DNA of 64,000 bases from Rhodospirillaceae bacterium. Its GTDB lineage: Bacteria; Pseudomonadota; Alphaproteobacteria; Bin65. This document shows positions 28,239-36,309 of this stretch, piece after piece; the stretch's first letter is position 1; every line of letters begins with the position of its first letter. The stretch spans positions 55,453 through 119,452 of the forward strand of contig JAPPLJ010000026.1 of the NCBI GenBank assembly GCA_028819475.1. The letters run 5' to 3'. The translations under genes were made by a program, and so were the position numbers. The notes under the pieces are model-generated. The model saw only the letters and a program-made list of their open reading frames with translations, was not told the DNA's origin and did no database searches.

Positions 28239-30137
28239 CTACACCGTCACCACATCCGCCCCTTCGCCCGCGTACAGCCGTTCGACCAGGCCGGCTCTCG
28301 CGTTCAGGATGGCGCGCTGGTTGAGGTAGCCCTTGTCGGTGATCTCGCCGGCGTCGATATCCGGCGGCGCGGTCATCAAGAGGACGCGGGCGATGCGCTG
28401 GCTGGAGCCGGGATGCTCGCGGTTGTAGGCGGCGATCTTTACCCGCAGGGCGTCGTGCACCGCCGGATGCGCGACGACGTCCGCCGGCGACAGGCCCTCC
28501 GCCGCCGGGCCGATCGCCGCCTTGCAGGCGTCCAGGTTGGCGAAGCCGAGCAGGCCGACCTCGTCGCGGTCCTCGCCGGTCACCGCGGCATCCGAGACCA
28601 GCGGGCCGAGGAAGGAGAGCGCATCGAGGCGCAGCACGCCGGTCGCGACCCAGGTGCCGGTGAGCAGCTTGAAATTCTCCGCCACCCGCCCGTCGAAGCT
28701 GAGGCCCTGCATCGGGTCCGCTTCGTCGATCCATTTCACGGCGTCGCCGATCCGGTAGAAGCCCTCCGCGTCGAAGGCCTCGGCGGTCTTTTCCGGATTG
28801 CGGTAGTAGCCCGGCGCGATGTTCGGGCCGCGGAAGCGGATCTCCGTCTTGCCGCCGGCCGGCGCCAGCTTGGCCTCCAGGCCGGGAATCGGCAGGCCGA
28901 CGGTGCCCGACCGGTCGCACGGCCAGTAGCCCTTGATCGCCGGTGGGCCGGTCTCGGTCGAGCCGAGCGAGGTCATCATCGGGATGCGCGCGCCGCGCAC
29001 CCGGATCGACAGCGCCTCGATGCGGTCCCACAGCGCCTGGGGCAGGCCGGCGCCGGCATAGAACAGATACTGGCAGTCGCCCAGGACATGTTCGGCGAAG
29101 GCGGGATCGGCCTCGAGCGCCGGGACCAGCAGGTCGTAGGCCCGCGCGACGTTGACATACTGGTTGATCTTGACCTCGCGCAGGTTGCGCAGGGTCGCGT
29201 CGAACCGGCCCGGCACCGGCTTGCCCTCGTCGAGCCAGTAGGTGCCGCCGAAGCGCAGGATGGTATTGAAGTTGAAGTTCGCTGCGAAGGTGTGGTTCCA
29301 GGGCAGCCAGTCGCAGATCACCGGCGGCTCGTCGTGCAGGAACGGCCAGACCTGGCCGATCTGGGTCAGCGACGAGCACATCAGCCGCTGGGTGTTGATC
29401 ACGCCCTTGGGCAGGCCGGTGCTGCCCGAGGTCAGCAGGATCTTGCCGATGCTGTCGCCCGTCACCGCCGCATAGGCGCGCTCGACCGCCTCGTCGGCCT
29501 CGGCCGCCAACAGGTCGCCGAACGGGATAGCGCCGGCGATGGCCTCGACGTTGCGCGTCGCCACGATCGTTGCGGTCGGCTTCACCGCTTCCAGCGCCGG
29601 TTTGAACAGCGCCGCGTCCTCGACATAGATCAGGCTGGGCGTGAAGCTGTCGCAGACATGGCGGACCTTGGCGAAGTCCTTCGACATCAGCGAATAGGCC
29701 GGCGAGACCGGCATCGCCGGGATGCCGACCTGCATTGCGCCGAGTTGCAGGACCGCAAAGTTCAGGCTGTTGTCGCTCAGGATGGCGACCGTGTTGTCGC
29801 CGTTGTGGCCGTTGTCGAGCAGCCATTGCGAGACCCGGTCCGCCCGGTCGCGCGCCGCGGCGTAGGTCAGGTGGACCCAGTCGCCGTCCGCGCCGCGCTG
29901 GGCGAGGAAGGTCCGGTCCGGAATGCGCGCGGCCTGCCGGCGCAGGTCGTCGGACACCTGCACCGGATAGGGTTCGAGCGGCGTCGGGTTGCGCAGGATG
30001 GTCTCGCCGTTGTCCCGCCGCTCGATCTCCAGCGCGCGTTCGGGGAGCCGGAGCGGCGTATAGGGCCAGTCCTTGGTCCAGCCGGTCGACGGGTCCCTGT
30101 CTGGAATCGGGTCAGGGATCGGGCGCACGTCGTTCAT
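28239..30137 (-). CDS. feruloyl-CoA synthetase-like AMP-dependent ligase
   Basis: Adenylate-forming enzyme of 632 residues, longer than most acyl-CoA ligases and close to feruloyl-CoA synthetases, which carry an extended N-terminus and a lid of this kind. The P-loop motif is LLTSGSTGLPKGVINT. The WLPWNHTF segment, the SLGSTETGPPA A5-type motif and DGRVAENFKL are present. It would activate an aromatic or long-chain acid as CoA thioester. The ATG at 30137 overlaps the thiolase stop (ATGA), so ligase and thiolase are made together. Confidence 0.88.
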   Translation of the reverse strand: MNDVRPIPDPIPDRDPSTGWTKDWPYTPLRLPERALEIERRDNGETILRNPTPLEPYPVQVSDDLRRQAARIPDRTFLAQRGADGDWVHLTYAAARDRADRVSQWLLDNGHNGDNTVAILSDNSLNFAVLQLGAMQVGIPAMPVSPAYSLMSKDFAKVRHVCDSFTPSLIYVEDAALFKPALEAVKPTATIVATRNVEAIAGAIPFGDLLAAEADEAVERAYAAVTGDSIGKILLTSGSTGLPKGVINTQRLMCSSLTQIGQVWPFLHDEPPVICDWLPWNHTFAANFNFNTILRFGGTYWLDEGKPVPGRFDATLRNLREVKINQYVNVARAYDLLVPALEADPAFAEHVLGDCQYLFYAGAGLPQALWDRIEALSIRVRGARIPMMTSLGSTETGPPAIKGYWPCDRSGTVGLPIPGLEAKLAPAGGKTEIRFRGPNIAPGYYRNPEKTAEAFDAEGFYRIGDAVKWIDEADPMQGLSFDGRVAENFKLLTGTWVATGVLRLDALSFLGPLVSDAAVTGEDRDEVGLLGFANLDACKAAIGPAAEGLSPADVVAHPAVHDALRVKIAAYNREHPGSSQRIARVLLMTAPPDIDAGEITDKGYLNQRAILNARAGLVERLYAGEGADVVTV

Positions 30138-31348
30138 CGGGCCTGCGATACCTCCACGACGACCGCCATCGCGCTGTCGCCGGCGGCGCAGCCGGTGAAC
30201 AGGCCGCGCCCGCCGCCGCGCTGCACCAGTTCTTCGACCAGTTCGATCACCAGGCGCAGGCCGGTCGGCCCGTTCGGATGGCCGAAGATCAGCGAGCAGC
30301 CGTAGTTGTTCATCGCGTCGACGTCGAAGCCGGTCTCCCGGGCGAACACGACGTCGTTGACGGCGAAGGGGTTGTGGGTCTTGACCGCGTCGATGTCGCC
30401 GATCGTCAGCCCGGCCATGTCCAGCGCCTGCTGCGCCGCCGGCACCGGCGCCGCCGGCATGTAGTGCGGCTTGGTCCGCGCCATGCCGAAGCCGAGCACC
30501 GCGATGTCGACGGACGGATCCTTCGACAGCGCACGCGCCTTGTCCGGCGTTGCGAGAATGACGCCGGCGTTGCCATCGGCCGGATGGGTCTGGCCGCCGA
30601 AGGTGACCGTGCCGTCTTCCTGGACCGGCTTGAGCCGTGCGAGGCCTTCGCGGGTCGAGGGCCGCACGCCCTCGTCGCCGTCGATGGTCCCGGCCGTCTT
30701 CCGGAAGCGCTTGTCCGGCACCTCGAAGGGCAGCTTCATGTAGCCTTTCTGGAAGGCGCGGTCGTCCGCCAGCGCCATCTCATACTGTTCCCAGCGCCGA
30801 AACACGACGTCGTGCTGCTCCTCGGTGGAAACCTGCCAGTCGCGGGCGCAGTTCTCCGCCGTGCCGACCATCGGCGGGCCGCCCAGCGGATCGCCCTCGA
30901 ACCCGTCGATCGGCCAGCGCTCGATATCCGGCGCGCCGCCGGGGTTGGACGGGCTCGGATAGCTCAGCACCGGGCCGTTCGACGTCCGGTCCGCCGCGAC
31001 GCAGAGCGAGGCGCTGCCCATGCCGCGCTCGATCTCGAAGGAGGCGGTCTGGAGCACGCGCGCGCCGGTCGCGCAGGCCTGGGAGACCTGGGTGCCGGGC
31101 ACGGCGTCGTTGCCGATCATCTTCATCAGCCAGGGCAGGCCGAAAAAACTCGATTCCTGGGGCGTCGTGATGCCCATCACCGCATGGTCGAAACTCTGCG
31201 GGTCGATCTCCCGCTCGGCCAGCGCCTCCCTGGCGACATGGGCGGCGAACCGGATCGAATGCAGCTCGGCGAAGCTGTTCTGCCATTTGGAGAACGGCGT
31301 GCTCCAATAGCCGCCATAGGGGATGCGGACATTCTCGATCGCGGCCAT
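30134..31348 (-). CDS. thiolase family protein (acetyl-CoA acetyltransferase-like)
   Basis: Thiolase of 404 residues expected to cleave or form a beta-ketoacyl-CoA. The nucleophilic Cys is C92 in SQACATGAR, the His is H357 in FGHPNGPTG, and the second Cys is C387 in TGCAAGDS, so the active site is complete. The start is ATG 31348, preceded by AAGGAG; a longer frame to 31396 has no ribosome site. It is coupled to the downstream CoA ligase by a 4-base overlap. A ~100-base segment including this start and its upstream region is duplicated at 34584-34682. Confidence 0.9.
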   Translation of the reverse strand: MAAIENVRIPYGGYWSTPFSKWQNSFAELHSIRFAAHVAREALAEREIDPQSFDHAVMGITTPQESSFFGLPWLMKMIGNDAVPGTQVSQACATGARVLQTASFEIERGMGSASLCVAADRTSNGPVLSYPSPSNPGGAPDIERWPIDGFEGDPLGGPPMVGTAENCARDWQVSTEEQHDVVFRRWEQYEMALADDRAFQKGYMKLPFEVPDKRFRKTAGTIDGDEGVRPSTREGLARLKPVQEDGTVTFGGQTHPADGNAGVILATPDKARALSKDPSVDIAVLGFGMARTKPHYMPAAPVPAAQQALDMAGLTIGDIDAVKTHNPFAVNDVVFARETGFDVDAMNNYGCSLIFGHPNGPTGLRLVIELVEELVQRGGGRGLFTGCAAGDSAMAVVVEVSQAR

Positions 31349-31440
31349 GAGGCGGCTCCTTCTTCGGCTATCCCGGACAATGGCGTGAGTGTACACACGG
31401 CGGCAACCCGGTCCAGAGGGGCTGACGCGATGCAGGCCAT
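31341..31440 (-). repeat. direct repeat copy 1: thiolase start and upstream region
   Basis: This ~100-base segment is repeated in the same orientation at 34584-34682. The start codon CAT and the palindrome GTGTACAC (31389-31396) have identical spacing in both copies; most differences are scattered substitutions plus one indel near the distal end. GTGTACAC may be an operator. Confidence 0.7.
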
Positions 31441-31514
31441 GCGAAAGGCGGCCTGCACGGCGTACAGCGATTGCGGCGCCGGACCTGCGGAGTCGCCACA
31501 GCCCAACGGTGCGG

Positions 31515-34500
31515 TCAGGGCAGCGGGCAGGTCGGGTCGGTCACCGCGGTAAATCTGGCCAGACGGGAAAGAATGCCGTTGAACGTGCGCGCCGGTCCCG
31601 CCGCGCCGTAGAGTTCGGGCATCGTCCTGGGCGTGTCGTTGCCGAACCAGACGCCGATCACCAGGTCCGCGGTATAGCCCATGAACCACGCATCGGTGAA
31701 TTCGTCGCCCGTGCCGGTCTTGCCCGCGACATTCACCTTTGACGGCGGGCCGCACCCGGCAGCCTCGCCCGGTCCGCGCTCGCGCCTCGTCCGGATGGCC
31801 TCCGACACGCCCAGTGCCGCCGGTCGGCCGGTGCCGTGCTTCACCACGTCGAGCAGCATGGCGTTCAGGTCGCTGACATGGTGCGGATCGAAGATCGGGG
31901 GCCTGGCCCGGGTCTCGCGCTGCCACACGATGTCGCCCGATTCCCGCATGATCGCGAGCATGGCGTAGGGCGTTGCCCGCCGGCCGCCGTTGGCAAGCAC
32001 GCCGTAGGCGCCCATCATCTCGATCAGCGGCACGCCGCTCTGGCCCAGGGCGATGCCCCATTTTGCCTTGAGGTATCGCGTCTGGAGGCCGAGCCGCCGC
32101 AGCACGTCGAACAGACGTTTGTATCCGACCTGCTTGCGCAGCAGATGAACCGCGGCCGTGTTGATCGACTTCACGAGGCCGTCGCGCATCGGAACCTTGC
32201 GCCGGTACACCGCGCCGTCATGGTTGGCCGGCTCGTAGCGTTTCCCGCCGGGGATCGGAATGCTGACCGGGCCGGCGTCGATGAGCTGGCTCGGCTTCAG
32301 TCCGCGCTCGAGCGCCGCCAGGTAGAGGAACGGCTTGAACGCCGAGGCCGGCGGGCGCGGGAAGAGTTTTTTCGTCCGCTTCGCCCGGTTGGTGCCGCGC
32401 GATTTCGGATCGTCGCCGGCGCCGCCCACCATGGCGAGAACCCTGCCGTCGGGACGCATGACGACGACCGCGCCTTCGGCGACCGGAATTCCCCTGTCCC
32501 GCCAGCGCCGGACTTCCCTTTGGAGTTCGGCCCTGGCGTAGACATGCGCCTCGGCGTCCAGCGCGGTGACGATCTTGTATTTTCCGTCGGGCCGGTCGCG
32601 AAGGACCTTCCTCGCGCGGGGCTCGATCCACATCCACAGATGCCCGAGATAGGGCTTGTTGGGGCGGACCCCGGCCGGGCGCAGGCGGAACCCGGCGCCG
32701 AAGGATGCGCCGGCCGGCGCGTAGCCCTGCTGTTTCATAAGTTCCAGAATCAGCCTGGCGCGCTCCTCGGCTCCCGAACGATCGTTGAAAAAGTTCCATC
32801 TGGACGGTTTCTTGATCGCCGCCGCCAATAAAACGGCCTCCCCGAGCGACAGGTCTTTCGCATGTTTTCCGAAATAGTGACGGGAGGCCGTTTCCACGCC
32901 GTAATTCCGGTTCCCCAGGTAAACGCGGTTGGCGTAGAGTTCGAGTATCTCGTCGTTCTCCAGATGAAATTCCATCTTGAGGGCCCAGACGAACTCGACG
33001 ATCTTTCGCCAGATGCTGCGGTATTCGCTGGACAGAAGGTTCCGGGCCAGTTGCTGCGGCACCGTGCTGTTGCCGGCGCAATCCCGACTTCGCAAGCCTG
33101 TCGATTTTGCCAGGTAGCAGAGCGTCGCTTCGCCGAATTTGAAGACGATGTACGGCAATCGATAGGCCGTCGGCCTGTCGAACTTGTTGTCCTCGCTGGC
33201 GATAACCGCATTGAAAAAATCTTCCGAAATATTCTCGCGGCTGTAATTCAGGCTGTAGTCGTAGCGGTTGCCGATCAGCCGCAGACGGACGAGGGCTCCT
33301 CCATTGCCCTGCGCCGGGATTGTCGTCTTCTCGACATGGTAGTGGACCGATCGGGCGATTTGCCGGGTCTGGTCGGCATCTGGGAGGCGAAACCAGATGT
33401 AGATTACCGATACGGTGGATGCTGCTATCGCAAGGGCCAGGAAAGCGGCGGTGTAGCGGAGCCGCCTTTTCGTCCGCCCGGCCGGGCCGGAGGGCCGGCC
33501 CGCCTTTTTGCCTCGCGTCGGCGAAGTCGGCCTGGACCGACGCTGCGACTTGCGGCCCGGCTTCCCGGAGGGCTTGGGCCCGTCTCCCAGGAGGAACCGG
33601 ATCGTCGCTTCCCGGAACGCGAGGTCGGATGGCTTGGCGCGGCCCTCGCGCTCAAGACCTTCGAGGCGCTTCAGGCGCCGGTCGCGGCGCGCTTCGACCG
33701 ACAGTGTGGCGACCTGCCCGAGGAACGCGGCGAGGGTCAGCGCCAGCAGCGACGACAGAACGACGAGCGCGTGTAGCGGATTGGGGAACAGGGCTGCCGC
33801 GAGTACCGACGCCGCCAGGTGCGCCAGCAACACCGGTAAAAAGAGCTTGGCGACCGGCTGCGTGCGCCAATGGTAATGGTGGAAGGGACCGCGGCGCCGT
33901 GCCAGCGCGCCGGCAAGGGCCATCGATACCAGGCCCAGCGCGCCCATCGCGGCGTGGACGGTTGCCAATTCGAGCCAGCCTTCCAATAACCGGCCGGCAC
34001 CGGGCCATAGCGCCCATTCCTTTAGCGCCGGCGCCCCCGCCGCTGCAGACGAAAACAGGTCGGACCGGTCGTGGAACGCCCGCGCCGCGAGCAGCGGCCA
34101 GAACACGGCAACGGCCGTCGCGAAAGCCAGCCGCCCGGGCGGCAGGAAATGCCGGTTGAGGGGCGTGAGGGCGAAGGGATGGCGGATCGGTCCCCGGACG
34201 GGATGGAGCGGCACGCCCAGCACCCAGAGCCGGAAGACGGCGAGCGCGACGAGGTTCCAGAGACCCGCCAGGATCGCGGTCGGGACCCAGACAGCGACGG
34301 GAACCCCGGGAAGCGCGAAGCCCTCCGGCACCGGAAGCAGGGCTGCGAGGTCTTTCGCCGTCGGAAGTCCGGAGTTTGGCGGCATTAGTCGCGCCAGGAA
34401 TTCGAACGCCTGCCAGTACAACTGCGCCGCGATATCGACCTGGGCGACCGCGATAGCGACGAGGACAATAACAAGGCCGGTCCCGCCAACAAATCCGGCA

Positions 34501-34550
34501 AAGCCCCTGAAACCGGCGCCGGCGCTCCGCTGACCGGGGGAATCGTTCAT
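31515..34550 (-). CDS. bifunctional penicillin-binding protein (GT51 + transpeptidase) with polytopic N-terminus
   Basis: Peptidoglycan synthase of about 1011 residues. The glycosyltransferase domain has Glu453 in ASEDNKF, then STVPQQLARNLLSS and the LYANRVYLGNRNYGVETASR block. The transpeptidase domain has the nucleophile Ser736 with Lys739 (SAFK), KSINTAAV, and K944-T-G (AGKTGTGDE). The first ~340 residues are unusual: about five hydrophobic helices (for example VIVLVAIAVAQVDIAA and LVALAVFRLWV), then a basic Pro/Lys/Arg-rich linker and the normal PBP membrane anchor. The ATG at 34550 is preferred; an upstream frame to 34697 reads through the duplicated promoter segment. The start overlaps the stop of a 14-codon leader ORF. 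Confidence 0.9.
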   Translation of the reverse strand: MNDSPGQRSAGAGFRGFAGFVGGTGLVIVLVAIAVAQVDIAAQLYWQAFEFLARLMPPNSGLPTAKDLAALLPVPEGFALPGVPVAVWVPTAILAGLWNLVALAVFRLWVLGVPLHPVRGPIRHPFALTPLNRHFLPPGRLAFATAVAVFWPLLAARAFHDRSDLFSSAAAGAPALKEWALWPGAGRLLEGWLELATVHAAMGALGLVSMALAGALARRRGPFHHYHWRTQPVAKLFLPVLLAHLAASVLAAALFPNPLHALVVLSSLLALTLAAFLGQVATLSVEARRDRRLKRLEGLEREGRAKPSDLAFREATIRFLLGDGPKPSGKPGRKSQRRSRPTSPTRGKKAGRPSGPAGRTKRRLRYTAAFLALAIAASTVSVIYIWFRLPDADQTRQIARSVHYHVEKTTIPAQGNGGALVRLRLIGNRYDYSLNYSRENISEDFFNAVIASEDNKFDRPTAYRLPYIVFKFGEATLCYLAKSTGLRSRDCAGNSTVPQQLARNLLSSEYRSIWRKIVEFVWALKMEFHLENDEILELYANRVYLGNRNYGVETASRHYFGKHAKDLSLGEAVLLAAAIKKPSRWNFFNDRSGAEERARLILELMKQQGYAPAGASFGAGFRLRPAGVRPNKPYLGHLWMWIEPRARKVLRDRPDGKYKIVTALDAEAHVYARAELQREVRRWRDRGIPVAEGAVVVMRPDGRVLAMVGGAGDDPKSRGTNRAKRTKKLFPRPPASAFKPFLYLAALERGLKPSQLIDAGPVSIPIPGGKRYEPANHDGAVYRRKVPMRDGLVKSINTAAVHLLRKQVGYKRLFDVLRRLGLQTRYLKAKWGIALGQSGVPLIEMMGAYGVLANGGRRATPYAMLAIMRESGDIVWQRETRARPPIFDPHHVSDLNAMLLDVVKHGTGRPAALGVSEAIRTRRERGPGEAAGCGPPSKVNVAGKTGTGDEFTDAWFMGYTADLVIGVWFGNDTPRTMPELYGAAGPARTFNGILSRLARFTAVTDPTCPLP

Positions 34551-34591
34551 GATCGTCCGAAGCGGGCGCGGACTTTCCCCACAGCGGCCAT
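34547..34591 (-). CDS. short leader ORF upstream of the penicillin-binding protein
   Basis: ATG at 34591, 14 codons (MAAVGKVRARFGRS), with a TGA that overlaps the PBP ATG. The start lies in the duplicated thiolase promoter segment, and its first residues echo the thiolase N-terminus (MAAIENVR). It is probably a relic of that duplication which now couples ribosome entry to the PBP gene (inference). Confidence 0.45.
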   Translation of the reverse strand: MAAVGKVRARFGRS

Positions 34592-34682
34592 GAACCGCCT
34601 CCATTTTTGGGTATCCCGGAGGTTGCCGCGAGTGTACACACGGCGGCGAACCGGTCCAGAGGGGTGACGCAATGCAGGCCAT
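34584..34682 (-). repeat. direct repeat copy 2: upstream of the PBP and MFS genes
   Basis: Second copy of the segment at 31341-31440, with GTGTACAC at 34632-34639. It occupies most of the gap between the divergent PBP (minus) and MFS transporter (plus) genes, so both may respond to whatever controls the thiolase operon. Confidence 0.7.
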
Positions 34683-34718
34683 CCGCGGGACGGGCAATTG
34701 TCCGGGCGGTCACCGCCG

Positions 34719-35873
34719 ATGACGGTCCTGCGCATCCTTGCCGGCGCGGTTTTGCTCAACCTGATGACCGGCTCGCTCTATGCCTGGAGCCTGTTCATCG
34801 CGCCCGCCCAGGAGGCGCTGGATGTCGGGCGGGCGGCGGTCAGCAGCATCTTTGCGGTCGCGACCGTCGCCTTCGCCGCCACCATGTTCCTGGCACCGGT
34901 GCTGGTCCGGCCGGGCACGGCGCTCAAACCGGCCCTCGCGACGACGGCGCTGGCGGCCGGCGGGCTGCTGCTCTCGGGCATGGCCGAAAGCCTGTGGGGC
35001 GTGATTCTGGGCTACGGCGTCCTGTTCGGCTTCGCCAGCGGCATCGCCTACAGCGCGGCCCTGCAATCGGCGGTTGGCGCGCTGGAGAGCCGGCGCGGCC
35101 TGGCGACCGGCATCGCGGTTTCCTCCTACGCGCTGGGCGCCGTCGTCTTCGCGCCGCTGTTCCGTATCGGCCCCGAACGCTGGGGCGTGTGGGATACCTT
35201 CCTGGTCATTGCGGCGATTTTCGCGGCCATGGGGATCGTCAGCGCGATTCTGATTGCCCCGGCGCAGATTCCGCGCCCCGACGACCAGAAGGGCGGCGCG
35301 GCAGTCTCCGGCCCGTTCTGGCGCCTGTGGCTCTGCTTTTTCTGCGGCTGCACGGCCGGGCTGATGGCGCTCGGCCACGCTGCTGCCATCGTCAACGCCT
35401 ACGATTTGGTCGCGCCGGCCGCCGCGCTCGGCACCGGCCTGATCACGGCGGCGAACGGCGCCGGGCGGCTGGCCTCCGGCTTCGCCACCGATTACCTGCG
35501 GCCGCGCACCGTCCTGCTCCTCGCGAAGATACTGGCCGCGGCCGTGCTCGGCGCGCTCGCGATATTCGGCTCGGCGCCGCTGGTCTATATCGTCCTCGCG
35601 CTGATCGGCTTCGCCTATGGCAGCATGGCGAGCGGCTATCCGGCGGCGACGGTGCAATATTACGGCCCGGCCAACCTGGGCCGGGTCTACGGCCGGCTGT
35701 TCAGCGCCTGGGGCGTGGCCGGGCTGACCGCGCCGCTGATCGCCGGCGCCCTGTTCGACCGGACCGGCACCTACACCCTGGCGCTTGCCGTCGCGGCCGC
35801 CGCGGCGGTCCTGGGCCTCGTCTTCCTGTGGACCGTCCCGCCGCCGCCGGAAGCGCGGGAGGACACAACGTAA
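34719..35873 (+). CDS. MFS transporter, OxlT-like
   Basis: Major facilitator transporter of 384 residues with about 12 hydrophobic helices, in the oxalate/formate-antiporter-like branch of small monocarboxylate carriers. The N-terminal LNLMTGSLYAWSLFIAPAQ and the mid-loop FGFASGIAYSAALQSAVG fit that group. The ATG at 34719 is preferred to a TTG at 34698. The substrate is unknown; an organic anion is likely. Part of its 3' end is duplicated as a decayed fragment at 36111-36271. Confidence 0.86.
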   Translation: MTVLRILAGAVLLNLMTGSLYAWSLFIAPAQEALDVGRAAVSSIFAVATVAFAATMFLAPVLVRPGTALKPALATTALAAGGLLLSGMAESLWGVILGYGVLFGFASGIAYSAALQSAVGALESRRGLATGIAVSSYALGAVVFAPLFRIGPERWGVWDTFLVIAAIFAAMGIVSAILIAPAQIPRPDDQKGGAAVSGPFWRLWLCFFCGCTAGLMALGHAAAIVNAYDLVAPAAALGTGLITAANGAGRLASGFATDYLRPRTVLLLAKILAAAVLGALAIFGSAPLVYIVLALIGFAYGSMASGYPAATVQYYGPANLGRVYGRLFSAWGVAGLTAPLIAGALFDRTGTYTLALAVAAAAAVLGLVFLWTVPPPPEAREDTT

Positions 35874-35945
35874 CAAGCCGCTCGAACCGACAACCTGCCG
35901 GGAAAACGATTGAATTTTGCCGACGCTGCCAAATAAGTTTGGCAC

Positions 35946-36098
35946 ATGACCCCCGAGTTCGTTGCAATCCTCGTTCTTGCCGGCATTCTCGGACCGCTCC
36001 AGATCGCGATCCTCGGCTTCCTTTGGAGTCTCGCAGGCCGTGTCGGCAAGGTCGAAGGATTGCTCGAAGCCATGGCCGCAGGGCAAAAGCGCGAATAA
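35946..36098 (+). CDS. small single-span membrane protein
   Basis: A 50-residue ORF: acidic N-terminus, one hydrophobic helix (FVAILVLAGILGPLQIAILG), then an amphipathic tail with RVGKVEGLLEAM. The design (one membrane helix plus a charged helix containing RxxxxEGLxE) is shared with the 65-residue protein at 44394-44591. The function is unknown. It lies between the MFS gene and the MFS fragment. Confidence 0.55.
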   Translation: MTPEFVAILVLAGILGPLQIAILGFLWSLAGRVGKVEGLLEAMAAGQKRE

Positions 36099-36110
36099 GC
36101 CGCGTTGGCG

Positions 36111-36271
36111 GCTTTCGGCGGCGCGCCGCTGGTCTATATCGTTATCACGCCGATCGGCTGAACCGGTCCTTTACCTCGGCGCTCGCCGTCGCTGCCGTTG
36201 CGGCGGTCCTGGGCCTCGTCTTCCTGTGGACCGTCCCGCCGCCGCCGGAGACCGCCGGGGCGACCGGGTAG
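36111..36271 (+). pseudogene. decayed fragment of the upstream MFS transporter gene
   Basis: Two blocks copy the 3' part of the MFS gene. 36111-36161 matches about 35563-35610 (APLVYIV region) and is closed by a TGA. 36171-36256 matches about 35768-35853 (LAVAAAAAVLGLVFLWTVPPPPE). About 160 bases between the blocks are missing, so it is a tandem duplication with an internal deletion. Confidence 0.75.
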
Positions 36272-36309
36272 ACGAAGGGGAAGGAAACCGGGAAGGATGT
36301 GAGCGGACG

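Noticed and set aside
34551..34697. N-terminal extension of the PBP through the duplicated promoter
   Set aside because: It reads across the repeat and palindrome and adds no recognisable signal; ATG 34550 with coupled leader ORF fits better.
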